Assembly (NCBI RefSeq): GCF_001426905.1
Contig: NZ_LMFQ01000025.1
Coordinates: 124,001 to 188,000, forward strand
Length of the DNA stretch: 64,000 nt
From: Caulobacter sp. Root1455
Lineage (GTDB): Bacteria > Pseudomonadota > Alphaproteobacteria > Caulobacterales > Caulobacteraceae
Reading direction: 5' to 3'
The translations under genes and the position numbers were made by a program. The notes below the pieces were generated by a model, which did not search any database, had not been told where the DNA came from, and saw nothing but the letters and a program-made list of their open reading frames with translations. Position 1 is the first letter of the stretch. Each line of letters opens with the position of its first letter. Positions 40,980 to 50,966 of this stretch are shown piece after piece.

Positions 40980-41357
40980 ATGAACGCCTTCCTTCTCCAG
41001 TATCTGCCGATCGTGATCTTTCTCGGGATCGCGGCGGTCATCGGCATCGCCTTCATCCTTGCCGCCGCGGTGCTCGCCCCCAAGGCGCCGGACCCGGAAA
41101 AGCTGTCCGCCTACGAATGCGGCTTCAACGCTTTCGACGACGCGCGCATGAAGTTCGACGTCCGGTTCTACCTGGTCTCGATCCTGTTCATCATCTTCGA
41201 CCTGGAAGTGGCCTTCCTGTTTCCGTGGGCCGTTTCGCTGATGAAGCTGCCCCATGACGTGGCCGCCTTCGCCTTCTGGTCGATGATGGTCTTCCTGGGC
41301 GTTCTGACCGTCGGCTTCATCTACGAATGGAAGAAGGGCGCCCTCGAATGGGAGTGA
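40980..41357 (+). CDS. nuoA: NADH-quinone oxidoreductase subunit A
   Basis: A 125-residue membrane subunit with three hydrophobic helices (about 7-29, 63-85 and 92-113) and the conserved loop [24 protein letters not shown] with the quinone-linked Cys. It links the peripheral arm to the membrane arm of complex I. It is the first gene of the nuo operon, 198 bp downstream of the divergent tRNA-Asp genes, so the main nuo promoter must lie in that gap. The reading frame overlaps nuoB by 10 bp. Confidence 0.97.
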   Translation: MNAFLLQYLPIVIFLGIAAVIGIAFILAAAVLAPKAPDPEKLSAYECGFNAFDDARMKFDVRFYLVSILFIIFDLEVAFLFPWAVSLMKLPHDVAAFAFWSMMVFLGVLTVGFIYEWKKGALEWE

Positions 41358-41932
41358 TCGTTCCCCCCGCTAGCTCGCCCCTGGTTCCCGCCGGTTCGGC
41401 CGCGCGGTCGACGGTGCAGGGCTATGACCCCAAGCTGCACGACCCCTATTTCGACGGTCTGTCGGGCCAGCTGGCCGACAAGGGCTTCGTCATGGCGGCC
41501 GCCGACGACCTGATCACCTGGGCGCGCACCGGCAGCCTGATGTGGATGACGTTCGGCCTGGCCTGCTGCGCCGTCGAGATGATGCACTCGGCCATGCCGC
41601 GCTACGACCTGGAGCGCTACGGCTTCGCGCCGCGCGCCAGCCCGCGCCAGTCGGACGTGATGATCGTCGCCGGCACCCTGACCAACAAGATGGCTCCGGC
41701 TCTGCGCAAGGTCTACGACCAGATGCCCGAGCCGCGCTACGTGATCTCGATGGGCAGCTGCGCCAACGGCGGCGGCTACTATTATTACAGCTACAGCGTC
41801 GTGCGCGGCTGCGACCGGATCGTGCCGATCGACATCTATGTGCCCGGCTGCCCGCCCACCGCCGAGGCCCTGGTCTACGGCGTGCTGCAGCTGCAGAAGA
41901 AGATCCGTCGCACGGGGACGATCGAGCGATGA
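41348..41932 (+). CDS. nuoB: NADH-quinone oxidoreductase subunit B
   Basis: A 194-residue subunit carrying the terminal [4Fe-4S] cluster N2. Ligand cysteines are in [17 protein letters not shown] and [11 protein letters not shown], and it hands electrons to quinone. The ATG at 41348 lies inside the end of nuoA (10-bp overlap), so translation is coupled. The start before [10 protein letters not shown] is chosen because the upstream in-frame codons belong to nuoA. Length is normal for the alphaproteobacterial form. Confidence 0.98.
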   Translation: MGVIVPPASSPLVPAGSAARSTVQGYDPKLHDPYFDGLSGQLADKGFVMAAADDLITWARTGSLMWMTFGLACCAVEMMHSAMPRYDLERYGFAPRASPRQSDVMIVAGTLTNKMAPALRKVYDQMPEPRYVISMGSCANGGGYYYYSYSVVRGCDRIVPIDIYVPGCPPTAEALVYGVLQLQKKIRRTGTIER

Positions 41933-42570
41933 CCGACGTTGTGACCACCGAAGCGGCCCTGTCGCCGCTGGAAACCCTGGGCCAGGCGATCGTCGCCAAC
42001 TCGGCCGGCGCGATCACCGCCTATCACGTGGCGTTCGGCGAGCTGAACCTGCTGGGCCCGTCCAACCGGGTCGTCCAGGCGCTGACCTATCTGCGCGACC
42101 ATCCCGACTATCGCTTCCACCAGCTGGTGGACCTGACGGGCGTCGACTATCCGGAGCGTGAGCGCCGGTTCGACGTGGTCTATCACCTGCTGTCGCTGGT
42201 GAAGAACCATCGCGTGCGCTTCAAGGTCCAGACCGACGAGGACACCGCCGTCCCCAGCGCCACGCCGGTGTTCCCGGTCGCCGACTGGTTCGAGCGCGAA
42301 GCCTTCGACATGTATGGGATCTTCTTCGACGGTCACCCCGACCTGCGCCGGATCCTCACCGACTACGGCTTCCACGGCCATCCGCTGCGGAAGGATTTCC
42401 CGATGACGGGCTATGTCGAGGTCCGCTACGACGACGAGCTGAAGCGCGTGGTCTACGAGCCCGTGAAGATCACCGAGTTCCGCGCCTTCGACTTCATGTC
42501 TCCGTGGGAGGGCGCCAAGTACGCTCTGCCGGGCGACGAGAAGGCCGAGAAGCGGGCAGGGGACGCGTAA
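41929..42570 (+). CDS. nuoC: NADH-quinone oxidoreductase subunit C
   Basis: A 213-residue 30-kDa-type subunit. It has the signature [70 protein letters not shown]. It is a separate polypeptide, not fused to NuoD as in E. coli. Its start overlaps the nuoB stop in ATGA (41929-41932), so the genes are translationally coupled. Confidence 0.97.
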   Translation: MTDVVTTEAALSPLETLGQAIVANSAGAITAYHVAFGELNLLGPSNRVVQALTYLRDHPDYRFHQLVDLTGVDYPERERRFDVVYHLLSLVKNHRVRFKVQTDEDTAVPSATPVFPVADWFEREAFDMYGIFFDGHPDLRRILTDYGFHGHPLRKDFPMTGYVEVRYDDELKRVVYEPVKITEFRAFDFMSPWEGAKYALPGDEKAEKRAGDA

Positions 42571-42575
42571 GAGTC

Positions 42576-43826
42576 ATGACTGGTTCCAATTCCCCCACCG
42601 CCGCGACCGACTTCTTCCACGACGCGCCGTCGCTGCCGGCCGTGCCGGAAACGCCGGTGCGCAAGTTCAACATCAACTTCGGCCCGCAACACCCGGCCGC
42701 GCACGGCGTGCTGCGCCTGGTGCTGGAGTTGGACGGCGAGATCGTCGAGCGCGTCGATCCGCACATCGGCCTGCTGCACCGCGGCACCGAGAAGCTGATG
42801 GAGGCGCGCACCTACCTCCAGAACATCCCGTACTTCGACCGCCTCGACTACGTGGCGCCGATGAACCAGGAACATGCGTTCTGCCTGGCCATCGAGAAGC
42901 TGCTGGGCGTGGACGTGCCGATGCGCGGCAGCCTAATCCGCGTGCTGTTCTGCGAGATCGGCCGGGTGCTGAACCACCTGCTGAACGTGACGACCCAGGC
43001 CATGGACGTCGGCGCCCTGACGCCGCCGCTCTGGGGCTTCGAGGAGCGCGAGAAGCTGATGGTGTTCTACGAGCGCGCCTGCGGCGCTCGCCTGCACGCC
43101 AACTACTTCCGTCCGGGCGGCGTCCACCAGGACCTGACCCCGGCGCTGATCGACGACATCGAACGGTGGGCCAAGGCCTTCCCGAAGATCTGCGACGACA
43201 TCGAAGGCCTGATCACCGACAACCGCATCTTCAAGCAGCGCAACGTCGACATCGGCGTGGTGACCAAGGAAGACGCGCTGGCCTGGGGCTTCTCGGGCGT
43301 GATGGTGCGCGGTTCGGGCATCGCCTGGGACCTGCGCCGCAACCAGCCCTACGAGTGCTACAACGACTTCGAGTTCGACATCCCGCTGGGCAAGAACGGC
43401 GACTGCTACGATCGCTATCTGTGCCGCATGCAGGAGATGCGCGAGTCGACCAAGATCATCCTGCAGGCGATCGCCAAGCTGCGCGTCACGCCCGGCCCGG
43501 TGATGACCCAGGACAACAAGGTCAGCCCGCCGCGCCGCGCCGAGATGAAGCGCTCGATGGAAGCCCTGATCCACCACTTCAAGCTCTACACCGAAGGCTT
43601 CCGCACGCCGGAAGGCGAGGTCTATTCGGCGGTGGAAGCGCCCAAGGGCGAGTTCGGCGTGTTCCTAGTGTCGAACGGCACCAACAAGCCGTACCGCTGC
43701 AAGATCAAGGCGCCGGGCTTCTCGCACCTGGCGGCGATGGACTGGATGAACCGCGGCCACCAGCTGGCGGACGTCTCAGCCATCCTGGGCTCGCTGGACA
43801 TCGTGTTCGGCGAGGTCGACCGGTGA
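42576..43826 (+). CDS. nuoD: NADH-quinone oxidoreductase subunit D
   Basis: A 416-residue 49-kDa-type subunit that lines the quinone cavity. It has [25 protein letters not shown] near the N-terminus, then [12 protein letters not shown] and the C-terminal [32 protein letters not shown]. The invariant His of the GPQHPAAHG loop, which contacts quinone, is present. The ATG at 42576 is 5 bp after nuoC. Its stop is overlapped by the next gene, which is not a nuo subunit. Confidence 0.98.
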   Translation: MTGSNSPTAATDFFHDAPSLPAVPETPVRKFNINFGPQHPAAHGVLRLVLELDGEIVERVDPHIGLLHRGTEKLMEARTYLQNIPYFDRLDYVAPMNQEHAFCLAIEKLLGVDVPMRGSLIRVLFCEIGRVLNHLLNVTTQAMDVGALTPPLWGFEEREKLMVFYERACGARLHANYFRPGGVHQDLTPALIDDIERWAKAFPKICDDIEGLITDNRIFKQRNVDIGVVTKEDALAWGFSGVMVRGSGIAWDLRRNQPYECYNDFEFDIPLGKNGDCYDRYLCRMQEMRESTKIILQAIAKLRVTPGPVMTQDNKVSPPRRAEMKRSMEALIHHFKLYTEGFRTPEGEVYSAVEAPKGEFGVFLVSNGTNKPYRCKIKAPGFSHLAAMDWMNRGHQLADVSAILGSLDIVFGEVDR

Positions 43827-44158
43827 GCCTGGAGGCCATCGCCCAGGCTCAGCTCGACGCCTACAACGCCCAGGACCTAGACGCTCACTGCGCCCACTTC
43901 GCCGATGACGTTATCGTCGGCGGCCTGAACGGCGACGTGGCGCGCACCGGCATCGAGGCCTATCGCGCGTGGTACGAGGCCGCGTTCGCGCAGTTCCCGA
44001 ACAACAAGGCCCAGCTTCTCAACCGCATCGTGGTGGGCGCGAACGTGATCGATCACGAGCGCGTCGACCGCGGCAACGGCGATCCGGCCTTCGAGGTCGC
44101 CGCCATCTACACGTTCAGGGGCGACAAGATCGCCCGCGTGGATTTCGCGAAAGCCTAG
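43823..44158 (+). CDS. NTF2/SnoaL-like domain protein inserted after nuoD
   Basis: A 111-residue protein with the NTF2-like pattern: [53 protein letters not shown], then conserved [19 protein letters not shown]. Such folds form small cone-shaped pockets used for binding or isomerase-like chemistry. It has no signal or membrane segment. The GTG start overlaps the nuoD stop in GTGA (43823-43826), so it is translated with nuoD. A direct role in complex I is inferred only from position. A strong hairpin element follows. Confidence 0.8.
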   Translation: MSLEAIAQAQLDAYNAQDLDAHCAHFADDVIVGGLNGDVARTGIEAYRAWYEAAFAQFPNNKAQLLNRIVVGANVIDHERVDRGNGDPAFEVAAIYTFRGDKIARVDFAKA

Positions 44159-44196
44159 GACCCGATCGCTTCAGGCTGAAATCGATCGGGTCCTAG
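44155..44196. repeat. Long palindromic hairpin between convergent genes
   Basis: CTAGGACCCGATCG pairs perfectly with CGATCGGGTCCTAG (14 bp, 44155-44168 with 44183-44196), and the loop has an inner TTCAG/CTGAA stem. It overlaps the NTF2-like stop codon. No T-run follows. It would impede transcription passing from nuoD into the nuoE half of the cluster. Confidence 0.8.
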
Positions 44197-44222
44197 AGCT
44201 CTATTTCACGCGACCGGCTGGG

Positions 44223-44645
44223 TCAGGGCGCCGGGGCGCGCGCCGCCCAGCCCCTCATGCCCACGGTGTTCTGAGCGCCGGCCAGGGCGGCTGACTTGCC
44301 GTCGGCGGCCACTGTCCAATCCACCGAGGCTTGCGAGCTGTATTGCACGCGGGCGACCTCGCCCTGCAGCGGCGTGCAGGTGGCTGCCTGCACGTAGGAC
44401 GCGCCATAGACAACCGGAGGCGTTCCGCTGGGGAGCGGCGTCGGGCCGGCGGTGCTGAAGACGGGCGCGTTGACCACACCGCCGCGGAAATCGACAAGGC
44501 CTGTCCCGAGTTGCGACGGACTGCCCCCTTCCAGGTAGACGAGGTAGCGGCCCCCGGCGAGCCGCTCGCACGGACCGGCCCAGGCCGGCGCGGCCGCGCC
44601 GATCAGGGCGGTGGAGGCGATCAAGACGGACAGAATTCTGGTCAT
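44223..44645 (-). CDS. Small exported protein of unknown function
   Basis: A 140-residue protein with a signal peptide (ILSVLIASTALIGAAAPAWAG). The mature part has two cysteines (GPCERL and AATCTPL), likely a disulfide, and a beta-rich pattern (GRYLVYLEGGSPSQLGTGLVDFRGG; VARVQYSSQASVDWTVAADGKSAAL). No domain recognised. It lies on the strand opposite to nuo and separates nuoD from nuoE. The ATG at 44645 starts the signal peptide. Transcription runs toward the hairpin at 44155-44196. Confidence 0.7.
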   Translation of the reverse strand: MTRILSVLIASTALIGAAAPAWAGPCERLAGGRYLVYLEGGSPSQLGTGLVDFRGGVVNAPVFSTAGPTPLPSGTPPVVYGASYVQAATCTPLQGEVARVQYSSQASVDWTVAADGKSAALAGAQNTVGMRGWAARAPAP

Positions 44646-44920
44646 GGCGAATTCCCCCCCGCCGGAGTTCCGTCGGTGACGGAAGGCTTTGCGCAGCCAT
44701 GGCGGGTGTTGATTGTCAACACACTCTAAGGAGTAGCGTCAACCGCCAATCGGTGAAGCTTGATATTCGGCCTGGCGTCCGGGCGTCGCGCGAACGCATG
44801 CGGCGCAGGCCATTCGGCGCCCTAAAGACAGGCGTGGACATCTTGCGGCGGCCCTTGTGGAGGGGCTAGAGAGAGGCGCGCTTCGATGGCGCCCGTTTTC
44901 ATGCGAGTCCTCTTTCCAAC

Positions 44921-45607
44921 ATGTCCGTTCGTCGCCTTGCCAAGGACCAGCCCGCCAGCTTCGCGTTCTCGCTCGAGAGCCAGGCCAAGGCCGACTGGTG
45001 GAAAGCCAAATATCCCGCCGAGCGCAAGCAGTCGGCGGTGATCCCGATGCTGTGGCTGGCCCAGAAGCAGGAAGGCTGGATTTCCGAACCCGCCATCCAG
45101 GAGATCGCCAAGCAACTGGCGATGCCGGTCATCCGCGTGCTGGAGGTCGCCACCTTCTACGTGATGTTCCAGCTGCAGCCGGTCGGCAAGGTCGCCTTCG
45201 TCCAACTATGCGGCACGACGCCGTGCCAGCTGCGCGGCGCGCTGGACCTGAAGGCCGTGCTGAAGGCCAAGATCGGCGAGGCCCATTCGGTGTCGGCCGA
45301 CGGCAAGTTCAGCTGGGAAGAGGTCGAGTGCCTGGGCGCCTGCTGCAACGCGCCGATGGCCGCCATCAACGACTACTATTACGAGGACCTGACGCCGGAG
45401 AGCCTGGCCGCGATCCTCGACGACTTCGCCGCCGGCAAGTCGCCCAAGCCGGGCAGCTATGAAGGCCGCGGCGCGTCGGAGCCCAAGGGCAAGATCCAGA
45501 CCCTGACGGACCCGAAGCTGTTCGACGGCTCGCTGGCCAAGAAGATCAAGATCCCCAACCTGCCCGAAAAGCCGAAGAAGGCTCCGAAGACGGAGCCGGC
45601 GGCCTGA
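44921..45607 (+). CDS. nuoE: NADH-quinone oxidoreductase subunit E
   Basis: A 228-residue thioredoxin-like subunit with a [2Fe-2S] cluster (N1a): ligands in QLCGTTPCQLRGA (C-x4-C) and VECLGACCNAPM (C-x3-C). The C-terminal tail (about 180-228) is a Lys/Pro-rich extension not present in E. coli NuoE but common in alphaproteobacteria. It heads the second half of the cluster after a 275-bp gap that separates it from the antisense exported-protein gene, so it needs its own promoter. It is followed by two small membrane-protein genes. Confidence 0.97.
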   Translation: MSVRRLAKDQPASFAFSLESQAKADWWKAKYPAERKQSAVIPMLWLAQKQEGWISEPAIQEIAKQLAMPVIRVLEVATFYVMFQLQPVGKVAFVQLCGTTPCQLRGALDLKAVLKAKIGEAHSVSADGKFSWEEVECLGACCNAPMAAINDYYYEDLTPESLAAILDDFAAGKSPKPGSYEGRGASEPKGKIQTLTDPKLFDGSLAKKIKIPNLPEKPKKAPKTEPAA

Positions 45608-45744
45608 TGGGACACGCCGACGCCATCCAGAAGAAGCGCCCGACCACGATGTTCGCCATCGAATCGGTCTGCTTCGTGCTGGCCGGCGCGGCCGTCATCG
45701 GCTACGCCGCCGCCAGGCGCGACGAGGGGGGCGGGGCGTCGTGA
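45607..45744 (+). CDS. Small single-pass membrane protein between nuoE and nuoF (45 aa)
   Basis: A 45-residue frame: MGHADAIQKKRPTTMFAIES, then a hydrophobic helix (FVLAGAAVIGYAAA, about 23-36), ending RRDEGGGAS. The ATG overlaps the nuoE stop in TGATG (45605-45609), and the stop overlaps the start of the next gene in GTGA. This suggests it is really translated. Positive residues before the helix predict a cytoplasmic N-terminus or reverse orientation. It is too short for a domain call. A role in complex I assembly is inference from location. Confidence 0.6.
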   Translation: MGHADAIQKKRPTTMFAIESVCFVLAGAAVIGYAAARRDEGGGAS

Positions 45745-46007
45745 CCGATGATTCCGAACTCCTCTCCAGGCGCGTGGCTTACGTGAAGACCATCCGCGCT
45801 CTTTACCGCAACGAGCGCATCGCCGGCCTGGTCGGCTGCCTGATCGGGGCGATGCTCCTGATCTGGGGGCGGCAGGTCGCGGGAGCCCCCGCCTGGGCCG
45901 TTCCCGTCGGTTTCCTGGTGATAGGCGCCGCCTGGTCGCTTTTCGCCTATGTCATCATTCGTCGGACGCGCTATGTGCGCGCCCATCCATTCGATCCGCA
46001 AAGCTGA
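45741..46007 (+). CDS. Two-helix membrane protein between nuoE and nuoF (88 aa)
   Basis: An 88-residue protein with two hydrophobic helices (about 28-44 and 50-72, with GLVGCLIGAMLLIWG and AVPVGFLVIGAAWSLFAYVII) between basic ends (RRVAYVKTIRALYRNERI and RRTRYVRAHPF), so both ends face the cytoplasm. GTG start at 45741 overlapping the stop of the preceding 45-residue gene. It lies 3 bp before nuoF. Not recognised; a complex I accessory or assembly protein is a reasonable hypothesis. Confidence 0.75.
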   Translation: MTDDSELLSRRVAYVKTIRALYRNERIAGLVGCLIGAMLLIWGRQVAGAPAWAVPVGFLVIGAAWSLFAYVIIRRTRYVRAHPFDPQS

Positions 46008-46010
46008 GTC

Positions 46011-47330
46011 ATGGTCGGTATCCTCGAAGACAAGGACCGCATTTTCACGAACCTCTACGGTCTCCACGATTGGGGGCTCGAGGGCGCGAAGAAGCGCGGC
46101 TGCTGGAATGGCACCAAGGACATCCTGGACGCCGGGCGCGACTGGATCATCGAGAACATGAAGAACTCCGGCCTGCGCGGCCGGGGCGGGGCGGGCTTCG
46201 GCACCGGCCTGAAGTGGTCGTTCATGCCCAAGGAAGTGAGGGATGGCCGTCCGCACTATCTGGTGGTCAACGCCGACGAGTCCGAGCCGGGCACCTGCAA
46301 GGACCGGGAGATCATGCGGCATGACCCGCACCTCCTGATCGAAGGCTGCCTGATCGCCTCGCGCGCCATGCTGGCCCACGCCTGCTACATCTATATTCGC
46401 GGCGAGTACGTCCGCGAGCGCGAAGTGCTGGAAGCCGCCATCAAGCAGGCCTACGAGGCCAAGCTGATCGGCAAGAACAACGTCCACGGCTGGGACTTCG
46501 ACCTCTACGTCCACCACGGCGCCGGCGCCTATATCTGCGGCGAAGAGACGGCCCTGCTGGAAAGCCTGGAAGGCAAGAAGGGCCAGCCGCGCCTGAAGCC
46601 GCCGTTCCCGGCCGGCGCGGGCCTCTACGGCATGCCGACCACGGTCAACAACGTCGAGAGCATCGCCGTCGCCGGCACGATCCTGCGTCGCGGCGCGGCT
46701 TGGTTCGCCGGCTTCGGCCGTCCGAACAACAGCGGCACCAAGCTGTTCTGCGTCAGCGGCCACGTGAACCTGCCGTGCAACGTCGAAGAGGCCATGAGCA
46801 TCCCCTTCCGTCAGCTGATGGAAGACCACTGCGGCGGCATCCGCGGCGGCTGGGGCAATCTGAAGGCCGTGATCCCGGGCGGCTCGTCCGTGCCGATGAT
46901 CCCCGCCGAGCAGTGTGAAGACCTGCCGATGGACTTCGACGCCCTGCGCAACCTGAAATCGGGCCTGGGCACCGCCGCCGTCATCGTCATGGACAAGGAC
47001 ACCGACCTGGTCCGCGCCATCGCCCGACTGTCGTACTTCTACAAGCACGAGAGCTGCGGCCAGTGCACGCCGTGCCGCGAAGGCACCGGCTGGATGTGGC
47101 GGGTCATGGAGCGCATGGCCACCGGCGAGGCCGATCCGAAAGAAATCGACACCCTCCTGGACGTCACGACCCAGGTCGAGGGTCACACCATCTGCGCCCT
47201 GGGCGACGCGGCCGCCTGGCCGATCCAGGGCCTGTTCCGTCACTTCCGCCACGAGGTGGAGGAGCGGATCGCATCCTATCGTAGCGGTCGCCTGCACGTG
47301 CAGGGCGCCAAGCTGATCGCGGCGGAGTAA
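46011..47330 (+). CDS. nuoF: NADH-quinone oxidoreductase subunit F
   Basis: A 439-residue subunit that binds NADH and FMN and carries [4Fe-4S] cluster N3. The glycine-rich NADH/FMN site is [20 protein letters not shown], the second FMN loop is [21 protein letters not shown], and the cluster ligands are Cys349, Cys352 and Cys355 ([12 protein letters not shown]) plus a later Cys in TICALGD. It starts NADH oxidation. It begins 3 bp after the two-helix gene and is followed by nuoG after 6 bp. Confidence 0.98.
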   Translation: MVGILEDKDRIFTNLYGLHDWGLEGAKKRGCWNGTKDILDAGRDWIIENMKNSGLRGRGGAGFGTGLKWSFMPKEVRDGRPHYLVVNADESEPGTCKDREIMRHDPHLLIEGCLIASRAMLAHACYIYIRGEYVREREVLEAAIKQAYEAKLIGKNNVHGWDFDLYVHHGAGAYICGEETALLESLEGKKGQPRLKPPFPAGAGLYGMPTTVNNVESIAVAGTILRRGAAWFAGFGRPNNSGTKLFCVSGHVNLPCNVEEAMSIPFRQLMEDHCGGIRGGWGNLKAVIPGGSSVPMIPAEQCEDLPMDFDALRNLKSGLGTAAVIVMDKDTDLVRAIARLSYFYKHESCGQCTPCREGTGWMWRVMERMATGEADPKEIDTLLDVTTQVEGHTICALGDAAAWPIQGLFRHFRHEVEERIASYRSGRLHVQGAKLIAAE

Positions 47331-47336
47331 ACGATT

Positions 47337-49397
47337 ATGGCAATCGCCAAGGTCAACGGCGTCGAGGTCGAGTTCGAGCCCGGCATGACGGTTCTGCAGG
47401 TCGCGGAACTGGCCGGGGAAGAGATCCCGCGCTTCTGCTATCACGAGCGCCTGAGCATCGCCGGCAACTGCCGCATGTGCCTGGTCGAGGTGAAGCCCGG
47501 CCCGCCGAAGCCGCAGGCGTCGTGCGCCCTGCCGGCCGCCGAGGGCCAGGAGATCTTCACCAAGACCCCGATGGTCAAGAAGGCCCGCGAAGGGGTGATG
47601 GAGTTCCTGCTCATCAACCACCCGCTGGATTGCCCGATCTGCGACCAGGGCGGCGAGTGCGACCTGCAGGACCAGGCCATGGGCTATGGCCGCGACGACA
47701 GCCGCTATGAAGAGAACAAGCGCGCGGTCGAAGAAAAGGCCATGGGCCCGCTCATCAAGACCGTGATGACCCGCTGCATCCAGTGCACGCGCTGCGTCCG
47801 CTTCATCACCGAAGTCGCCGGCTCGCCGGAGATCGGCCTGATCTCGCGCGGCGAAGACGTTGAAATCACGACCTATCTCGGCGCGGCGGTGACCTCGGAG
47901 CTCAGCGCCAACGTGATCGACCTGTGCCCGGTCGGCGCCCTGACCTCCAAGCCCTACGCCTTCGAGGCGCGGCCCTGGGAGCTGAAGAAGACCGAGAGCG
48001 TCGACGTCATGGACGCCCTGGGCTCGGCCATCCGGGTCGACGCCCGCGGCTCAGCGGTGCTGCGCGTGCTGCCGCGCGTCAACGAGGACGTCAACGAGGA
48101 GTGGATCAGCGACAAGACGCGCTACGCCGTCGACGGCTTGCAGCGTCAGCGCCTTGACCGCCCGTACGTCCGCGTCGGCGGCAAGCTGCAGCCGGCCAGC
48201 TGGGCTCAGGCGTTCGCCGCCGTCGCCGCCAAGATCAAGGCCGCCAAGCCGGAGCGCATCGGCGTGATCGCCGGCGACCTGCAGGACGCCGAGAGCCTGA
48301 AGGCGACCAAGGACCTGTTCACCGCCCTGGGCGTGAAGAACCTCGACGCCCGCCAGGACGGCTCGGCCCTGGGCCAAGGTCCGCGCGCGAGCTGGCTGTT
48401 CAACTCCACGATCGCCGGCATCGAGAACGCCGACGTGGTGCTGTTCGTCGGCGCCAATCCGCGCCTCGAGGCCCCGGTCCTGAACACCCGCTTCCGCAAG
48501 CAGTGGATCGCCGGCAAGACCCGCTTCGGCGTGATCGGCGAGCAGGCCGACCTGACGTTCGACTACGACTATCTCGGCGCCGGGACCAAGACCCTGTCGG
48601 GCCTGGCCAAGGCCAAGAACGACTTCGTCACGGCCCTGAAGAACGCCGAGCGTCCGGCGATCATCATCGGCCAGGGCGCGCTCAGCCGCGCCGACGGGGC
48701 CGCCGTGCTGAAGGCCGCCGCCGCTGTCGCCAAGACCTTCGGCGTCGTGCGTGACGGCTGGAACGGCTGGAACGTGCTGCACACCGCCGCCGCCCGCGTG
48801 GCCGGCCTGGACCTGGGCTTCGTCCCGGGCGAGGGCGGTCTGTCGACGTCGGAGATGCTGAAGCCGGGCGCGCTGGACGTGCTGTTCCTGCTGGGCGCCG
48901 ACGAGTGCGAGACCGCCGCCTCGGACGCCTTCAAGATCTATCTGGGCACCCACGGCGACGCCGGCGCCCACAAGGCCGACGTCATCCTGCCGGGCGCGGC
49001 CTACACCGAGAAGAACGGCCTCTATGTGAACACCGAAGGCCGCGTCCAGATGGGCGAGCGGGCGGTGTTCCCCAAGGGCGACGCCAAGGAAGACTGGTCG
49101 ATCCTGCGGGCTCTCTCCGAGCACCTGGGCGCCACGCTGCCGTACAACAGCCTGGACCAGCTGCGGGCCAAGCTGTTCGCCGAGCATCCGACCTTCGGCC
49201 AGATCGACTTCGCGCCGGGCTCGATCCCGACCGCGTTCGACCTGTCGGGCCTGGGCGGCGCCGGCGAGCTGTCGGACGCCCCGTTCGAAAGCCCGATCAA
49301 GGCCTTCCACCTGACCAATCCCATCGCGCGCGCCAGCGTGACCATGGCCGAATGCGCGGCCACGGTTTCCGGCGCCGCCAAGATCGCGGCGGAGTAG
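47337..49397 (+). CDS. nuoG: NADH-quinone oxidoreductase subunit G
   Basis: A 686-residue subunit. The N-terminal [2Fe-2S] domain has [18 protein letters not shown] and the following cysteines. The His-Cys3 cluster N5 is in [23 protein letters not shown] and the [4Fe-4S] cluster N4 in [10 protein letters not shown] with a distal Cys in [13 protein letters not shown]. The C-terminal molybdopterin-oxidoreductase-like domain has no metal role. Length is that of the alphaproteobacterial form, shorter than in E. coli. Confidence 0.98.
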   Translation: MAIAKVNGVEVEFEPGMTVLQVAELAGEEIPRFCYHERLSIAGNCRMCLVEVKPGPPKPQASCALPAAEGQEIFTKTPMVKKAREGVMEFLLINHPLDCPICDQGGECDLQDQAMGYGRDDSRYEENKRAVEEKAMGPLIKTVMTRCIQCTRCVRFITEVAGSPEIGLISRGEDVEITTYLGAAVTSELSANVIDLCPVGALTSKPYAFEARPWELKKTESVDVMDALGSAIRVDARGSAVLRVLPRVNEDVNEEWISDKTRYAVDGLQRQRLDRPYVRVGGKLQPASWAQAFAAVAAKIKAAKPERIGVIAGDLQDAESLKATKDLFTALGVKNLDARQDGSALGQGPRASWLFNSTIAGIENADVVLFVGANPRLEAPVLNTRFRKQWIAGKTRFGVIGEQADLTFDYDYLGAGTKTLSGLAKAKNDFVTALKNAERPAIIIGQGALSRADGAAVLKAAAAVAKTFGVVRDGWNGWNVLHTAAARVAGLDLGFVPGEGGLSTSEMLKPGALDVLFLLGADECETAASDAFKIYLGTHGDAGAHKADVILPGAAYTEKNGLYVNTEGRVQMGERAVFPKGDAKEDWSILRALSEHLGATLPYNSLDQLRAKLFAEHPTFGQIDFAPGSIPTAFDLSGLGGAGELSDAPFESPIKAFHLTNPIARASVTMAECAATVSGAAKIAAE

Positions 49398-49401
49398 GCC
49401 G

Positions 49402-50475
49402 GTGAGCGAATTCTTCTCCAACCCCGCCGTGACCTGGACCCTGCTGACCACCGGCGGAATCCTGCTGGTCGTGATCTGGGTCCTGCTGAGCCTGGCCTTC
49501 CTGCTGCTGGCCGACCGCAAGATCTGGGCCGGCGTGCAGATGCGCAAGGGCCCCAACGTGGTGGGTCCGTTCGGCCTGCTGCAGTCCTTCGCCGACTTCT
49601 TCAAGTTCGTGCTGAAGGAGATCATCATCCCGGCCGGCGCCGACAAGGTGATCTTCCTGCTGGCCCCGCTGCTCAGCCTGGTCCTGGCCTTCGTCGGCTG
49701 GGCCGTGGTGCCGTTCGCGCCGGGCTGGGTGGTCTCCAACCTCAATGTCGGCATCCTGTACCTGCTGGCGATGAGCTCGCTGGGCGTCTACGGCATCATC
49801 ATGGGCGGCTGGGCTTCGAACTCGAAGTACCCGTTCCTGGGCGCCCTGCGCTCGGCGGCGCAGATGGTTTCGTACGAAGTGTCGATCGGCCTGATCATCA
49901 TCACGGTGATCCTGCTGGCCGGCACCATGAACCTCAGCTCGATCGTCGAGCAGCAAGCGGGCTGGATCTGGAACTGGAACGTGTTCGGCGGCCACGGCCT
50001 GAAGAACATCATCCTGCTGCCGGTGATGGTGATCGCCATGGGCATGTTCTTCATCTCGGCCCTGGCCGAGACCAACCGCCCGCCGTTCGACCTGCCGGAA
50101 GCCGAATCCGAACTTGTGGCCGGCTACCAGGTTGAATACAGCTCGACCCCGTACCTGCTGTTCATGGTCGCCGAATATTCGAACATCGTCCTGATGTGCG
50201 CGATGATCAGCGTGCTGTTCTTCGGCGGCTGGAACCCTGGTTTCCCGATCGGCTTCACGGCCGGCTGGCCGCCGTTCCTGGTCAACTTCCTGCTGGCCCT
50301 GGCGTTCTACTTCAAGATCGTCGTGGCGTTCTTCATGATCGCCATGGCCAAGGCCATCGTGCCCCGCTACCGCTACGACCAACTGATGCGCCTGGGCTGG
50401 AAGGTGTTCCTGCCGATGTCGCTGGTGCTGGTGATGCTGGTGTCGGCCTGGCGCGTGTTCGGGATCCAGGGGTGA
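49402..50475 (+). CDS. nuoH: NADH-quinone oxidoreductase subunit H
   Basis: A 357-residue, multi-helix membrane subunit at the junction of the two arms, completing the quinone chamber. Signatures: [33 protein letters not shown] and the acidic loop [27 protein letters not shown]. The start is GTG at 49402, 4 bp after the nuoG stop. Its stop overlaps the start of a small lipoprotein gene. Confidence 0.97.
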   Translation: MSEFFSNPAVTWTLLTTGGILLVVIWVLLSLAFLLLADRKIWAGVQMRKGPNVVGPFGLLQSFADFFKFVLKEIIIPAGADKVIFLLAPLLSLVLAFVGWAVVPFAPGWVVSNLNVGILYLLAMSSLGVYGIIMGGWASNSKYPFLGALRSAAQMVSYEVSIGLIIITVILLAGTMNLSSIVEQQAGWIWNWNVFGGHGLKNIILLPVMVIAMGMFFISALAETNRPPFDLPEAESELVAGYQVEYSSTPYLLFMVAEYSNIVLMCAMISVLFFGGWNPGFPIGFTAGWPPFLVNFLLALAFYFKIVVAFFMIAMAKAIVPRYRYDQLMRLGWKVFLPMSLVLVMLVSAWRVFGIQG

Positions 50476-50720
50476 TCGGCAAGACGACATACCTGGCGGT
50501 CGCCGCCCTCGGCCTGATCCTGGCCGGTTGCGCGACCGACGGCGCCGCGCCGGCCAAGACGTCCTATTCGCTGGGGCGCGGCACGGCCAGCTACGACCAG
50601 CTGCGCCGGGACAGCGAGCAATGCACCGCCGACGGCGGCAAGATCGAAGCCAAGCAGGATGGGGGCGACCCCACCCAGCTTTCGAACTACACCTGCGTCA
50701 TTCCGAAGGGCGGAAAATGA
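50472..50720 (+). CDS. Small lipoprotein between nuoH and nuoI (82 aa)
   Basis: An 82-residue protein with a lipoprotein signal (hydrophobic [16 protein letters not shown]; lipobox LAGC, lipidated Cys20). Two further cysteines in the mature part (SEQCTADGG and NYTCVIPK) may form a disulfide. GTG start at 50472 overlaps the nuoH stop in GTGA, so it is translationally coupled. No domain recognised. Because it is embedded in the operon it may be a periplasmic-face accessory of complex I, an inference from position alone. Confidence 0.75.
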   Translation: MIGKTTYLAVAALGLILAGCATDGAAPAKTSYSLGRGTASYDQLRRDSEQCTADGGKIEAKQDGGDPTQLSNYTCVIPKGGK

Positions 50721-50956
50721 CGCACAAGGCGCGCTGGACCGGAATGATCGCGATGATCGCTCTGTCCGGCTGCGCCGCCTGGGAGCATCCGCGCGGCGTT
50801 CGGCCGCCGGAGGAGACCAGGTCGATGGACGAACAGGTCGAAGCGCGCCGTCAGGCGGACGCCAAGGCCAGGGAATGCGTCATCCGGCAGGCTACCCGCC
50901 GGGGACAGATCGAAGCGGGGAGGGACGCAAAACCCTTCCCCAAAGAGAAGTGTTAG
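50717..50956 (+). CDS. Second small lipoprotein between nuoH and nuoI (79 aa)
   Basis: A 79-residue protein with a lipoprotein signal ([19 protein letters not shown]; lipobox LSGC, Cys19). The mature part is highly charged and helical ([28 protein letters not shown]) with two more cysteines (REC and the C-terminal KEKC). The ATG at 50717 overlaps the previous stop in ATGA. The Met10 alternative would cut the basic n-region. With the preceding gene it forms a lipoprotein pair inserted before nuoI. Function unknown. Confidence 0.72.
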   Translation: MTHKARWTGMIAMIALSGCAAWEHPRGVRPPEETRSMDEQVEARRQADAKARECVIRQATRRGQIEAGRDAKPFPKEKC

Positions 50957-50966
50957 GAGAGCTCTG

